From: Thermoanaerobacter ethanolicus JW 200
GTDB lineage: Bacteria; Bacillota; Thermoanaerobacteria; Thermoanaerobacterales; Thermoanaerobacteraceae
Assembly: GCF_003722315.1 (NCBI RefSeq)
Contig: NZ_CP033580.1
Coordinates: 1,363,001 to 1,427,000, forward strand
Reading direction: 5' to 3'
DNA length: 64,000 nucleotides
The first letter of the stretch is position 1. The number at the start of each line of letters is the position of its first letter. This document shows, piece after piece, positions 24,707 through 33,988 of the stretch. The notes below the pieces were generated by a model. It ran no database searches and had not been told where the DNA came from. It worked only from the letters and a program-made list of their open reading frames with translations. The position numbers and the translations under genes are program-made.

Positions 24707-25612
24707 TCAATTCCCCTTTGCAAGATATTTCATTGGATCTACAGGATTGCCATTTACTCTAATCTCAAAGTGAACATGAGGTCCAGTGCTTCTTCCGGTA
24801 TTTCCTGATTTTGCTATTATATCGCCTCTTTTTACACTTTGACCTACTTTGACAAGAATCTGAGAATTATGTCCATATACTGACTGAATCCCATAACCAT
24901 GGTCTATGATTACCACATTACCATATCCTGATAACCATCCTGCATATGTAACTACACCTTTTCCAGCGGCTTTTACTGGAGTTCCTACAGGTACCGATAT
25001 GTCAATTCCAGGGTGAAATTCACTTCCATATCCAAAAGGAGACTTTCTCGTTCCAAAAGAGGAGGTTGTTGCACCATATACTGGATAAACACTGGGTATT
25101 GAATTCAGATAATCAAGTCGAGCTGCTACTTTTGAAATAAGGTCTTGTAAATTTTGTGTTTTTTGATCTATTTCCGAAATAAGTTCAGCGGTTGTTTCAT
25201 TGTCATAAGATATGTTGCTTTCACCTCTAATATCTCTTGATACATTGCCACGGCTTGGAGTGGAAGTGGATAATCCCACCATACGCCTTACCTTTTCTTC
25301 TAATTCATCTAAGCTTTTAATTTTTTCATTGACCAATTGAGCATTTTTGTCTAAAGTAGCTATTTTTTTGTCTTGTTCTTCTTTAAGGGAGGTTAGTTGC
25401 GCGATTTTTTTATCTTTTTCTGCTATTACAGTGTATAGGTAAGCAGTTGTTTTGCCAAAATAGACTAAAGAAATTGTAGCAGCCATAATTATTGAAAAAG
25501 CCACTATTACTACGGTTTTTATAAGGGGAATAGAAATTTTAAAGCTTTTGATTTGTTGATTTGAATCAGGAATAATCATAATATTGAGGTATTTTTCTTT
25601 TTTCTTTTTCAT
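24707..25612 (-). CDS. Membrane-anchored M23 murein endopeptidase
   Basis: A 301-residue protein. Short cytoplasmic N-terminus, one membrane helix (about 29-52, TVVIVAFSIIMAATISLVYFG), a coiled coil (about 60-110), then a LytM/M23 domain (about 185-295) with zinc ligands in HPGIDISVPVG (His, Asp) and the HVHFEIRVNG motif. It cuts peptide cross-links of peptidoglycan outside the membrane. Immediately upstream of, and coupled to, the bactofilin gene, which may localise it. Confidence 0.93.
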   Translation of the reverse strand: MKKKKEKYLNIMIIPDSNQQIKSFKISIPLIKTVVIVAFSIIMAATISLVYFGKTTAYLYTVIAEKDKKIAQLTSLKEEQDKKIATLDKNAQLVNEKIKSLDELEEKVRRMVGLSTSTPSRGNVSRDIRGESNISYDNETTAELISEIDQKTQNLQDLISKVAARLDYLNSIPSVYPVYGATTSSFGTRKSPFGYGSEFHPGIDISVPVGTPVKAAGKGVVTYAGWLSGYGNVVIIDHGYGIQSVYGHNSQILVKVGQSVKRGDIIAKSGNTGRSTGPHVHFEIRVNGNPVDPMKYLAKGN

Positions 25613-25785
25613 TTATACCCCCACCCTAAAAAAATGGACAACTATACTTATTCTATATAAAGGTGTCAAAATCCTGCTAAAAAATCAAATTTTAAATTTT
25701 TATAATATTATGATAAATTATTTTAATTTGCTTTTGTGATATAATCAAAATGTAATTTATAGAAGTGGAGAAATTGAGGTGGAGT

Positions 25786-26127
25786 ATGAAAAAAGGAATT
25801 ATTTTAGGAATTGTGTTGGGAATAATAGCAATAGTGCTTAACATTATAGTAAATGGTTTTTTTACTTCTTTCGTATATTATAGCAATTATCTTTTTTTAA
25901 TAGGAGTTGGTATAGGATTATTAGGGGGCGTATTGTATATTTCTTATTGGATCAATGATTTAAGACTTGTCAAAAAAATTTATTATAAAGAAGAGTTACC
26001 AGAACGGCGAGATGAGATAAAATTTATAAAAATATGGGGAAGCTATCTTATTATTGCCATGTTAGTAATGTGGTTTTTGTCTTTCATAGTTGTCTTAGTC
26101 GGAGAAGCAATTAGAGGTATAAAATAA
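25786..26127 (+). CDS. Small membrane protein, unknown
   Basis: A 113-residue protein with three predicted membrane helices (about 4-24, 32-56, 85-108) and a basic cytoplasmic loop (KKIYYKEELPERRDEIKF). Start at 25786 because GAGGTGG precedes that ATG; an upstream GTG (25765) is less likely. Function unknown. A near-perfect short tandem repeat (AATACTACTATTTGA-type, 26140-26168) follows the gene. Confidence 0.7.
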   Translation: MKKGIILGIVLGIIAIVLNIIVNGFFTSFVYYSNYLFLIGVGIGLLGGVLYISYWINDLRLVKKIYYKEELPERRDEIKFIKIWGSYLIIAMLVMWFLSFIVVLVGEAIRGIK

Positions 26128-26192
26128 TTGGTATAGAGAATACTACTATTTGAAAATACTACTATTTAATAAGAGCTACAGGAGGTGTTGGT

Positions 26193-26444
26193 GTGGGGAA
26201 AAGAGTAGCGGTAGAAAGTCAGCTTTCCAATATTAAAGAGTATTTAAAGCAAAAAGGATATGAAGTTGTAGAATTAAAAGAAACTCTTTCAGAAAAAAAC
26301 AATTTAAATGCCTATGATGCCATAGTTATAACAGGGCAAAGTAGAAATATGCTAGGCATAGATGATATTTCGACAAAAGTTCCGGTGATAGATGCAACGG
26401 GAATGAGTCCTTTTGATGTAGAAGAAAGTATAAAAAGATTATAA
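26193..26444 (+). CDS. UPF0180 (YkuS-like) family protein
   Basis: An 83-residue cytoplasmic protein of the UPF0180 family, of unknown function. Family pattern visible: RVAVESQLSNIKEYLKQKGYEVV, DAIVITGQSRNMLGID and PVIDATGMSP. GTG start, GGAGGTG 6 bases upstream. Followed closely by a small Cys-rich protein gene, so the two are probably cotranscribed. Confidence 0.88.
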   Translation: MGKRVAVESQLSNIKEYLKQKGYEVVELKETLSEKNNLNAYDAIVITGQSRNMLGIDDISTKVPVIDATGMSPFDVEESIKRL

Positions 26445-26462
26445 TTACAGGTGGTGAATTTT

Positions 26463-26666
26463 GTGGTAAGTACTGAACAATTGAAAGCTGTAGGAAGAAG
26501 CTGTGAGGATTTTGAGTTAGATCCATCTCGCTATGGAAATAATTTGAGTATGTCTGTGTCTTTACAAGAAAGAAGCTGCGAAATATGTCAACATTGGGAT
26601 GTGAATAGAAAAATTTGCAGAATAGGAGTTTTTGATGAAGTTTTATCAAGCCTTGATCAGACTTAA
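26463..26666 (+). CDS. Small Cys-containing protein, unknown
   Basis: A 67-residue protein with four cysteines, three in RSCEICQHWDVNRKICRIG, a pattern suited to binding zinc or an Fe-S cluster. GTG start at 26463 with AGGTGGTG upstream; another GTG at 26451 overlaps that ribosome site. Follows the UPF0180 gene by 18 bases. No function recognised. Confidence 0.7.
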   Translation: MVSTEQLKAVGRSCEDFELDPSRYGNNLSMSVSLQERSCEICQHWDVNRKICRIGVFDEVLSSLDQT

Positions 26667-26784
26667 ATCTTGAAATGTCAAAAGGATTTTTTTAAACTTT
26701 GTAGAATATAATATACTTATAAGACTAATTTAAGGATTTAAGTGTGGGATAGAAATGAGAGGGAAAATTTTACAATTTAATAAT

Positions 26785-26816
26785 AAAACGCGAGAGGAAA
26801 AGCTCTCGCGTTTTTT
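26785..26816 (+). terminator. Terminator or attenuator upstream of hutH
   Basis: AAAACGCGAGAG / CTCTCGCGTTTTTT with a GAAAAG loop and a strong T-run. It ends about 43 bases before hutH and lies inside a 29-codon frame (26755-26844) that stops 14 bases before the hutH start, so it may be an attenuator rather than a simple stop for the upstream pair. Confidence 0.85.
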
Positions 26817-26858
26817 GTTTTATTGCGATAAAGAATTAACGTAAAAAGGAGGGGGATT

Positions 26859-28385
26859 ATGGGAAAGGTCATAATAGATGGCAATAATCTTACAATAGAA
26901 GATGTAGTGCACGTAGCAAGAGATGGGTATAGAGTAGAACTTAGCAATATTGCTGAAGAGAGAGTACTTCATTCTAGAAAAATAGTAGAAAAATATGTAA
27001 ATGATGAAAAAGTAGTTTATGGAATCACGACGGGTTTTGGGAAATTTAGCGATGTCGTAATATCTAAAGAAGACACAGAAATTTTGCAAAAGAATTTGAT
27101 TATGAGCCATTCTTGTGGAGTAGGAGAACCATTACCGGAAGAAGTAGTAAGAGCAATTATGCTTTTGAGGGCAAATGCCCTTGCGAAAGGTTTTTCAGGT
27201 GTAAGGCTTGAAACTTTAAACACGTTGATTGAAATGTTAAATAAAGGAGTAACTCCTGTTATACCTGAAAAAGGATCTTTAGGAGCAAGCGGAGACCTTG
27301 CACCTTTAGCTCACATGGTTCTTGTGATGATAGGGAAAGGTGAAGCTTTATACAAAGGTGAGAGAATGACTGGAGAAAAAGCAATGAAAGAGGCAGGGAT
27401 TAGTCCAGTTGTTTTGAGTTCAAAAGAAGGTTTGGCTTTGATAAATGGCACTCAAGTTATGTCAGCAATAGGATGCTTAAATGTATATGATGCTAAAAGA
27501 CTTATAAAATCTGCTGATGCTGTATCTTCTATTACTTTAGAAGCTTTAAGAGGAATAATTGATGCTTTTGATGATAGAGTCCAAATGGTGAGGCCTCATA
27601 GAGGTCAGATGATCACTGCTAAAAATATAAGAAAAATGTGTGAAGGAAGTACTCTAATAACGAGACAGGGAGAAATACGGGTTCAGGATGCTTATACCCT
27701 AAGGTGTATTCCACAAGTCCATGGAGCTATAAGAGATGCTATTGAATATGCGGAAGAAGTTCTTACAAGAGAGATAAATTCTGCAACAGATAATCCTTTA
27801 ATTTTCCCTGAAGATGGCGAGGTGATATCTGGGGGCAATTTTCACGGAGAGCCTATTGCATTAGCAATGGATTTTTTAGGTATTGCAGTTTCTGAAATTG
27901 CTAATATTTCTGAAAGAAGGATTGAAAGGCTTGTAAATTATCAGTTAAACGACCTTCCTCCTTTTTTGACTGAAAAAGGGGGACTAAATTCTGGTATGAT
28001 GATAGCTCAATACACAGCAGCTTCTTTAGTGTCAGAAAATAAGGTTTTGGCGCATCCAGCTTCTGTTGATTCTATACCATCTTCTGCAAATCAAGAAGAC
28101 CATGTGAGTATGGGCACTATTGCTGCGAGAAAGGCAAGGGAAATAATAGAAAACGCTACAAGGGTTATAGCAATAGAACTTATGGCAGCTTTGCAGGCAA
28201 TGGAGTTTAGGAAAGGTTTTAAAAAAGGGAAGGGCTCTCAAATAATATATGATTTAGTAAGAGAATACGTTAAGCCGTTGGAAGAAGATAGGGAGCTTTA
28301 TATTGACATAAATGCCTGCTTTAATATTATAAAATCAGGTAAAGTATTGAAGGTCCTTGAAAAAGAAGGTATAATATTAGAATAA
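26859..28385 (+). CDS. hutH: Histidine ammonia-lyase
   Basis: A 508-residue cytoplasmic enzyme that deaminates histidine to urocanate. The self-formed MIO cofactor arises from Ala-Ser-Gly in GSLGASGDLAPLAH (about residues 142-144). Other family blocks are intact: YGITTGFGKF, the NGTQVMSA motif, and the PRVDxQDHVS-like VDSIPSSANQEDHVSMG. A strong AGGAGGGGG site precedes ATG. The other hut genes are not adjacent; an HD-domain gene follows after 10 bases. Confidence 0.96.
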   Translation: MGKVIIDGNNLTIEDVVHVARDGYRVELSNIAEERVLHSRKIVEKYVNDEKVVYGITTGFGKFSDVVISKEDTEILQKNLIMSHSCGVGEPLPEEVVRAIMLLRANALAKGFSGVRLETLNTLIEMLNKGVTPVIPEKGSLGASGDLAPLAHMVLVMIGKGEALYKGERMTGEKAMKEAGISPVVLSSKEGLALINGTQVMSAIGCLNVYDAKRLIKSADAVSSITLEALRGIIDAFDDRVQMVRPHRGQMITAKNIRKMCEGSTLITRQGEIRVQDAYTLRCIPQVHGAIRDAIEYAEEVLTREINSATDNPLIFPEDGEVISGGNFHGEPIALAMDFLGIAVSEIANISERRIERLVNYQLNDLPPFLTEKGGLNSGMMIAQYTAASLVSENKVLAHPASVDSIPSSANQEDHVSMGTIAARKAREIIENATRVIAIELMAALQAMEFRKGFKKGKGSQIIYDLVREYVKPLEEDRELYIDINACFNIIKSGKVLKVLEKEGIILE

Positions 28386-28395
28386 AGGTGATTTT

Positions 28396-28872
28396 GTGAA
28401 TAGGATAAAACAATATTTTAAAGCTAAAAGAGCTAAAATTTATGAAAAAGATTATCAATTTTTACTTGGATTCCTAAATGAAAAGGAATTAGAATATTTT
28501 AATAAATTGCCTGTTTATGAAAAAAGGCATTCATTAGATGTGTGCTATTATCTTATTAATAAATACGGAATAGAAGACCAAGACCTTTTAAAAGCGGCTC
28601 TTTTTCATGATATTGGAAAGATAAAAGCGAAAATTACTCCTGAAAGAAAAGCCATGACGGTGATTTTAAAGAAAATTCCTTTTTTGGCTAAGTTTCTTGA
28701 AAAACATATATATTTTTTTAAAGTCTATTATAATCATGCAGAATATGGTGCAGAAATTTGTAAGGAAATTGGGTTAAATGAGAGAATAGTAGGCATTGTA
28801 AGGCAGCACCATGACAAAAATCTTATGGATGAGGATGTTATAAAACTTCAAGAGGCAGATGAAAAAAATTAA
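28396..28872 (+). CDS. HD-domain phosphohydrolase-like protein
   Basis: A 158-residue protein with the HD metal-binding pattern: His in EKRHSLDV, the HD pair in ALFHDIGKIK, and later His in NHAEYGAEI and RQHHD. The family hydrolyses nucleotides or phosphodiesters; the substrate is unknown. GTG start with AAAGGTGA upstream; read with hutH, though a functional link is not evident. Confidence 0.88.
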   Translation: MNRIKQYFKAKRAKIYEKDYQFLLGFLNEKELEYFNKLPVYEKRHSLDVCYYLINKYGIEDQDLLKAALFHDIGKIKAKITPERKAMTVILKKIPFLAKFLEKHIYFFKVYYNHAEYGAEICKEIGLNERIVGIVRQHHDKNLMDEDVIKLQEADEKN

Positions 28873-28897
28873 AGATAGAATTTTTCTCTATCTTTAA
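28869..28897. terminator. Bidirectional terminator between HD protein and amidase genes
   Basis: TTAAAGATAGA / TCTATCTTTAA, 11-bp stem with a 7-nt loop, overlapping both stop regions. Confidence 0.85.
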
Positions 28898-30045
28898 TCA
28901 TTTATATGTATAAATCTATAAATCACTCTCTTATCCCATCCTAAGTCAAAAGGGACATGGTATCTATCGGAAGTATGAGTATTTACAACGGGTATCCCTA
29001 TAGAATCAAAACCTGTAACTACGCCAAAGTGTACTATTTCTCCCTTTTCTTCATAGCATATAAGGTCTCCTTTTTCAATTTCTCTTATGGCACCTTTTGG
29101 GTGCTGTTCAGTAGGCTTTACCATATCTAAATAGTATCCTTTTGCAATTAATTTACCTTTTCCTGTATAAATGAGATAGTTAAAAAGAGCGGGTGCTTGT
29201 GCCCAAGCGGTGGAAGAGTCTTTGCCGTTGAAGTTCCATACATAGTCCATTGGAAGGCCTCCTCCTTCATGTAATACTTGAGAGACGAAATTGGTGCAGT
29301 CTCCTCCTACCCCGTTATAATCCCTATATTTTGGATTGTACTCGTAGTTATTGCCGCTTCCCCAAGCAGCTCCTGCGTATTTGTCAGCATAAGCTACTGC
29401 TCCTTCTCTGTCGTATTTACCCTTCTTTTTAGGCTTTGCTTCTTCTTCAGTTTCTGGCTTTGAAGTAGTAGGTGCAATTTCAGGCATTATGCCTTCAGCA
29501 GGAGCAGCATCTATATAGGCGGAATCTTCGTCAAGAGGGTCATAGTACCAATCTCTTCTTATAAGCCATTTTCCATCAACTTTTACAAGCTGTACAGAAT
29601 GTCGTATACCTAATCCCATGTAATTTATTACATCACTTTTTATGTTGTAAGCGTATCCCATTTTCATAGTTTCCACAAGGTAAACCCATACGGAATTTTC
29701 GCCAGCTTTTACACTTTTTATCCTGTAAAAAGATTCTGCTTCTGTAAATTTAAGATTTCTTTTTTCTGACCATCCTTTAACGTATTCAACTCGCCTCCTT
29801 TCATGGTCCAATGCCCATTTGCCATAAGTGGAAGATTTGTCATAAAAGCCTTCTATCTCTTTTAAGTCACCGCTTAAAAGCACACTTCCTCTTTTTTTAA
29901 AAAATTCATCCAGTACAGTTTTTATCTCTTCTTTGTTGTTTGCAACTGTCTCTATGGTTTTATTGAAAAAGGAAATAGAAAAGTAAGTTAAAAAAATGAG
30001 TGCTAGTAAAAGGAGAATTGGTTTGTAATATTTTTTGGTGTCCAA
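28894..30045 (-). CDS. Membrane-anchored protein with C-terminal Amidase_6 (papain-like) domain
   Basis: A 383-residue protein. One N-terminal membrane anchor (ILLLALIFLTYFSISFF), an NTF2/DUF-like region (about 40-165) and a charged Pro/Glu/Lys linker (about 175-205). A C-terminal Amidase_6 domain (about 210-383) follows, with the nucleophile Cys in GGDCTNFVSQVLHEGG and the His in GEIVHFGVVTG. Probably acts on wall peptides or glutamine side chains outside the cell; substrate unknown. TTG start chosen from GGGAGGAGAG 6 bases upstream. Confidence 0.87.
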   Translation of the reverse strand: MDTKKYYKPILLLLALIFLTYFSISFFNKTIETVANNKEEIKTVLDEFFKKRGSVLLSGDLKEIEGFYDKSSTYGKWALDHERRRVEYVKGWSEKRNLKFTEAESFYRIKSVKAGENSVWVYLVETMKMGYAYNIKSDVINYMGLGIRHSVQLVKVDGKWLIRRDWYYDPLDEDSAYIDAAPAEGIMPEIAPTTSKPETEEEAKPKKKGKYDREGAVAYADKYAGAAWGSGNNYEYNPKYRDYNGVGGDCTNFVSQVLHEGGGLPMDYVWNFNGKDSSTAWAQAPALFNYLIYTGKGKLIAKGYYLDMVKPTEQHPKGAIREIEKGDLICYEEKGEIVHFGVVTGFDSIGIPVVNTHTSDRYHVPFDLGWDKRVIYRFIHIND

Positions 30046-30188
30046 TTGCTCTCCTCCCTGCCAATGTAATTCAAAATAATAATATGAAGGTTAAAAGTTT
30101 TTTAACACTATCTTTTTATTAATTTTATTGGCAAATTTTAAACAATTTTATGTTATAATAGAAAAGTGAGAAAATGGAGGTGTAAAAC

Positions 30189-30911
30189 TTGATAGAATTA
30201 AAAGGTGTTTCAAAATCTTATAACAAAGTTAAAATAAAAGCTGTTGACAACATTGACCTTGTTGTAAATCCTGGTGAAATATTTGGATTTTTAGGTCCTA
30301 ATGGGGCTGGCAAAACTACCACGATAAAAATGATAGTAGGCCTTTTGTCCCATGATACAGGAGAAATTAAAGTAGACGGAATTGATATTGACAAAAATCC
30401 TATAGAGGTCAAAAAGCGCATAGGATATGTTCCAGATAGCCCTGATATTTATGACAAACTGACAGGCATAGAATATCTCAATTTTATTGCAGACGTATAC
30501 GGGGTATCTGAAAAAGAAAGGAAAGAAAGGATTGAATATTTTGTTGAAGCTTTTGAGCTAAAGAATGCTATTGGAGACCTAATACAGACCTATTCCCACG
30601 GAATGAAGCAAAAAATTCTCCTTACAGCCGCACTTATTCACAATCCTTCTGTTTGGATTTTGGATGAACCAATGGTAGGATTAGACCCGAAATCAGCATT
30701 TTTACTCAAAGAGTTGATGTCAAAGCATACAAAAGCAGGTTTTACTGTATTTTTCTCAACTCATATATTGGAAGTTGCTGAGAAGCTCTGTGATAAAATA
30801 GCAATAATAAACAAAGGCAAAATAATAGCTTATGGTACTATGGAAGAGATAAAGAGCCAACATGAATGGGAATCTTTAGAAAAAATATTCTTGGAGTTGA
30901 CAGAAAAATGA
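30189..30911 (+). CDS. ABC transporter ATP-binding protein
   Basis: A 240-residue ABC ATPase of the ABC-2 exporter class: Walker A GPNGAGKTT (about 36-44), Q-loop YVPDSPDIYDKLT, signature region YSHGMKQK, Walker B VWILDEP and H-loop FFSTHIL. TTG start, GGAGGTG upstream. Its stop overlaps the permease start by four bases. Confidence 0.93.
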   Translation: MIELKGVSKSYNKVKIKAVDNIDLVVNPGEIFGFLGPNGAGKTTTIKMIVGLLSHDTGEIKVDGIDIDKNPIEVKKRIGYVPDSPDIYDKLTGIEYLNFIADVYGVSEKERKERIEYFVEAFELKNAIGDLIQTYSHGMKQKILLTAALIHNPSVWILDEPMVGLDPKSAFLLKELMSKHTKAGFTVFFSTHILEVAEKLCDKIAIINKGKIIAYGTMEEIKSQHEWESLEKIFLELTEK

Positions 30912-32572
30912 GGGAGTTTTTATCGTTTTTAAGAACACAAATGAAAGTTTATTATGGCATTTCCGCAATGAAATACAAATATTTTGTAAGAAAGAAAGAT
31001 TTATGGGAAATAGTGCTTGCTACATTTGGAATAGCTGTTGGCGGTGGAACATTGCTTTTTATGTACATAATGTATTTAAACAGCATGTATGCAGCAAGCA
31101 TGTTAATTAACCAGCCTCAGCTTATGTCTGTGACAGTCCTTCTTTTAGCTCAGCTCTTGACATTGGTATTCGGCTTTTTTTGGACTATTTCTGTGTTTTA
31201 TTTTTCTGATGATATAAATATTTTGCTTCCTCTTCCTATACAGCCTTATAAAATAGTTTTGTCAAAATATAGCATAATTTTATTGAATGAATATGTTACA
31301 TTGGCATTTTTAATGCTACCAGCAATCTTTATATATGGCATTGGCACGCAGGCAGGAATTTTATACTATCTCGTTTCATTTATTGTATTTATATTTACAC
31401 CTATTATACCTCTTTCTATTGCGGCAATTGCTTCTGTTTTAATTATGAGATTTGTAAATTTGAAAAGGAAAAAGGACTTGTATACAGTTATAGTGAGTAT
31501 ATTAGCGCTAATTTTCTTCTTTACAATACAATTTTTTATCAATCGGATTCCTCAAAATGGAGAACAACAGGCAATAGAAAATTTTATTTTGCAAAATGCT
31601 AACCTTGCAAAGATGATATCTAGAAGTTTCCCTCCTGCTTTATGGGGAGCAGTTTCTATGACGGATTATAATACTTTGTCAGGGGTTTTAAATCTTTTGA
31701 TGTTTATCGCTGTATCAATAATATTTACAGCCGTTTTGGCTGTTTCTGCTCAAAAAATGTACTTAAAAGCTGTAATTTCAGGGCAAGAGGTTGAAGCAAA
31801 AAGAAAAGAAGTTTCATTGAAAAAAGAAATAGTGAGATCCAGCCTATTGAAGGCATTACTGTTAAGGGAATGGAAGCTTTTTATAAGAGTTCCTGTATAT
31901 GCTATGAATGTGTTGCCTGTGGCTATAATAATTCCCTTTGTGTTTCTTGTTTCTTTTGTGGGGAATCCACAAATTGGGCTTGAAATGGCTATAAAATACA
32001 CCTCAGCTCCTGACGGCTGGTTTTGGGTTTCGATGATAGGGCTTTTCTTTTCTCTTTTTGTAGCAGGAAGTAACAGCCTTTCCTCTACTTCCTTCTCTAG
32101 GGAAGGAAAAATGTTTTACATATCAAAATTGATGCCTGCAGACCCTGCAATACAGTTAAAAGCAAAATGGATTTTTGGTATAATTATTACAATAGTGATT
32201 ATACTTCCTACATATGTATTGGGCTGGTATCTTTTTAAAATACACCTTTTAAGTATGGTAATACTGATTGTTTTAATGCTTATAGGCATTTCCGCAGTAA
32301 ATATACTAAGCCTTTTGATAGACGCCATGAAGCCTTCCTTTGAATGGGAGAATCCTCAAAAGGCTATGAAGGGGAATTTAAATGTGCTTTTGAGTCTTAT
32401 ACTGACTACTATTTTGATAGGGTGCATTGTTGGAATTGTGTTGTTACTAAAGAAATTATATGTTTCTGAAATAATAATAACTTTAATAATAGGGATTTTG
32501 CTCATTTTATTAAACTTAGGTGTTTATTTATTGGCAAAAAGTGTTGTAAAAAAGCTGTACAAAGGAGAATGA
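30908..32572 (+). CDS. ABC exporter membrane protein
   Basis: A 554-residue polytopic permease with about 12 hydrophobic segments, fitting the large putative ABC-2 exporters of Firmicutes. Start at 30908 because ATGA overlaps the ATPase stop. Central soluble loop SAQKMYLKAVISGQEVEAKRKEVSLKKEI. Substrate unknown. sppA follows 15 bases downstream, suggesting one envelope-related operon. Confidence 0.85.
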   Translation: MREFLSFLRTQMKVYYGISAMKYKYFVRKKDLWEIVLATFGIAVGGGTLLFMYIMYLNSMYAASMLINQPQLMSVTVLLLAQLLTLVFGFFWTISVFYFSDDINILLPLPIQPYKIVLSKYSIILLNEYVTLAFLMLPAIFIYGIGTQAGILYYLVSFIVFIFTPIIPLSIAAIASVLIMRFVNLKRKKDLYTVIVSILALIFFFTIQFFINRIPQNGEQQAIENFILQNANLAKMISRSFPPALWGAVSMTDYNTLSGVLNLLMFIAVSIIFTAVLAVSAQKMYLKAVISGQEVEAKRKEVSLKKEIVRSSLLKALLLREWKLFIRVPVYAMNVLPVAIIIPFVFLVSFVGNPQIGLEMAIKYTSAPDGWFWVSMIGLFFSLFVAGSNSLSSTSFSREGKMFYISKLMPADPAIQLKAKWIFGIIITIVIILPTYVLGWYLFKIHLLSMVILIVLMLIGISAVNILSLLIDAMKPSFEWENPQKAMKGNLNVLLSLILTTILIGCIVGIVLLLKKLYVSEIIITLIIGILLILLNLGVYLLAKSVVKKLYKGE

Positions 32573-32587
32573 AGGAGGAAGAAAAAA

Positions 32588-33502
32588 ATGAGTAAAAAAG
32601 CGTTAATAGGATTAATTTTTATAGTCTTGATAATTAGTACTGTTATTGCTTCCATTTTTCTTACAATGCCCCAAGAGAATAAAAGTGTGCCATCGGTTTC
32701 AAACACAATAGGTGTTATAACAATTGAAGGAGTTATAGGGGAGACAAACATATTGGGGATTCCACAAGTCACAGGGGATCCAGTCGAGCAGATAAGAAAA
32801 GCTCAAGAGGATAGTACTGTAAAGGCAGTTGTTGTCAAGATAAATAGTCCAGGAGGTTCTGCAGCAAAATCTGTAGAAATATACACAGAGCTTAAAAGGT
32901 TAAAAGAAACAGGGAAAAAAGTGATAATTTCAATGGGGGATGCGGCTGCGTCAGGAGGATATATGGCAGCTTGTGGCGGAGACATAATAGTGGCAAATCC
33001 TGCCACAATAACAGGAAGTATTGGAGTTATAATGCAGTATACAAATTATGAAGGGCTTTACGATAAGTTGGGATTAAAAGAGATAACAATAAAGAGCGGT
33101 CCTTATAAAGATATGGGTTCTCCTACCAGAGATTTAACTCCGGAAGAAAAGAAAATATTACAAGGAGTCATAGATGATACTTATGAGCAGTTTGTAGAGA
33201 TTGTATCTGAAGGGAGAAAGATGCCTATAGACAAAGTAAAAGAATTAGCAGATGGCAGGATATTCACAGGAAGGCAGGCACTTAAAGTTGGTCTTGTAGA
33301 TAAATTAGGGGATTTTTACGATGCGGTTGACATTGCAGCCAAAGAGGCTGGCATACAGGGCAAACCTGTGTTAAAATATTACACAACTCCAAACCCTTTG
33401 AGTATACTTTTTGGAAGCGGGGCAAAGAGCAATTTAGAAGGTACGGGACTTGAGATATTAAGGCTTTTGTTTATTGATAAATGGAGTTTAAATTACAAGT
33501 AA
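32588..33502 (+). CDS. sppA: Signal peptide peptidase SppA (S49)
   Basis: A 304-residue short-form SppA. One N-terminal membrane anchor (ALIGLIFIVLIISTVIASIFL) and an extracellular serine/lysine protease domain: catalytic Ser in GDAAASGGYMAACG and Lys in ITIKSGPYKDMGSP. The GRIFTGRQALKVGLVDKLG motif is typical. It degrades left-over signal peptides in the membrane. Strong AAGGAGGA ribosome site. Confidence 0.95.
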   Translation: MSKKALIGLIFIVLIISTVIASIFLTMPQENKSVPSVSNTIGVITIEGVIGETNILGIPQVTGDPVEQIRKAQEDSTVKAVVVKINSPGGSAAKSVEIYTELKRLKETGKKVIISMGDAAASGGYMAACGGDIIVANPATITGSIGVIMQYTNYEGLYDKLGLKEITIKSGPYKDMGSPTRDLTPEEKKILQGVIDDTYEQFVEIVSEGRKMPIDKVKELADGRIFTGRQALKVGLVDKLGDFYDAVDIAAKEAGIQGKPVLKYYTTPNPLSILFGSGAKSNLEGTGLEILRLLFIDKWSLNYK

Positions 33503-33532
33503 AGATGAGTTTGTTATGTGAGGGTAAAGTTT

Positions 33533-33988
33533 ATGTTTTATGAAATAGATGGTGTCTTTTATGACAAAGAAAAATTAAGTGAGTTTGTGAAAGAATACGA
33601 TGTATCTTTAATCTTGATATTTGGTTCTTATGCAAGAGGAAAGGCAAATGAATTGAGTGACTTAGATATTGGAATAAAATTTACTAAAAAGATAGATATG
33701 AATTTGTATAATTCAATATTAAAAGAGCTTATAGAAATTTTTAAAAGAGATGACATTGATGTTGTTATTTTAAATTATGCAGATCCTCTTTTGCGCTTTG
33801 AAATCATAAACAATTGCAAGGTTTTATATGAGGCTTATTCTGGAGCTTATTTGGATTTTTATTTATATTCTGTAAAAAGCTATGATGATATGAGGAAATT
33901 AAAAAAGTTAGAAGAAAATTATTTAAAAAAGGGGATAAAAAATGAATTACAAAGATGTCATCCGCCGCAAATTAATAAGTCTTTCTAA
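33533..33988 (+). CDS. mntA: MntA-type nucleotidyltransferase antitoxin (HepT/MntA system)
   Basis: A 151-residue minimal nucleotidyltransferase. The active-site pattern GSYARGKANELSDLD (residues 31-45) is exactly GS-X10-DxD, as in MntA antitoxins that AMPylate a tyrosine of the HepT toxin. ATG at 33533 has GAGGG 8 bases upstream; the GTG at 33518 is less likely. Its end overlaps the start of a HEPN gene, the usual arrangement. The partner gene is frameshifted here, so the antitoxin may be an orphan. Confidence 0.88.
   Translation: MFYEIDGVFYDKEKLSEFVKEYDVSLILIFGSYARGKANELSDLDIGIKFTKKIDMNLYNSILKELIEIFKRDDIDVVILNYADPLLRFEIINNCKVLYEAYSGAYLDFYLYSVKSYDDMRKLKKLEENYLKKGIKNELQRCHPPQINKSF

Noticed and set aside
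26140-26168. CRISPR-like or regulatory repeat before the UPF0180 gene
   Set aside because: Just two near copies of a 15-16 base AT-rich unit with no spacer pattern; likely a small tandem duplication.
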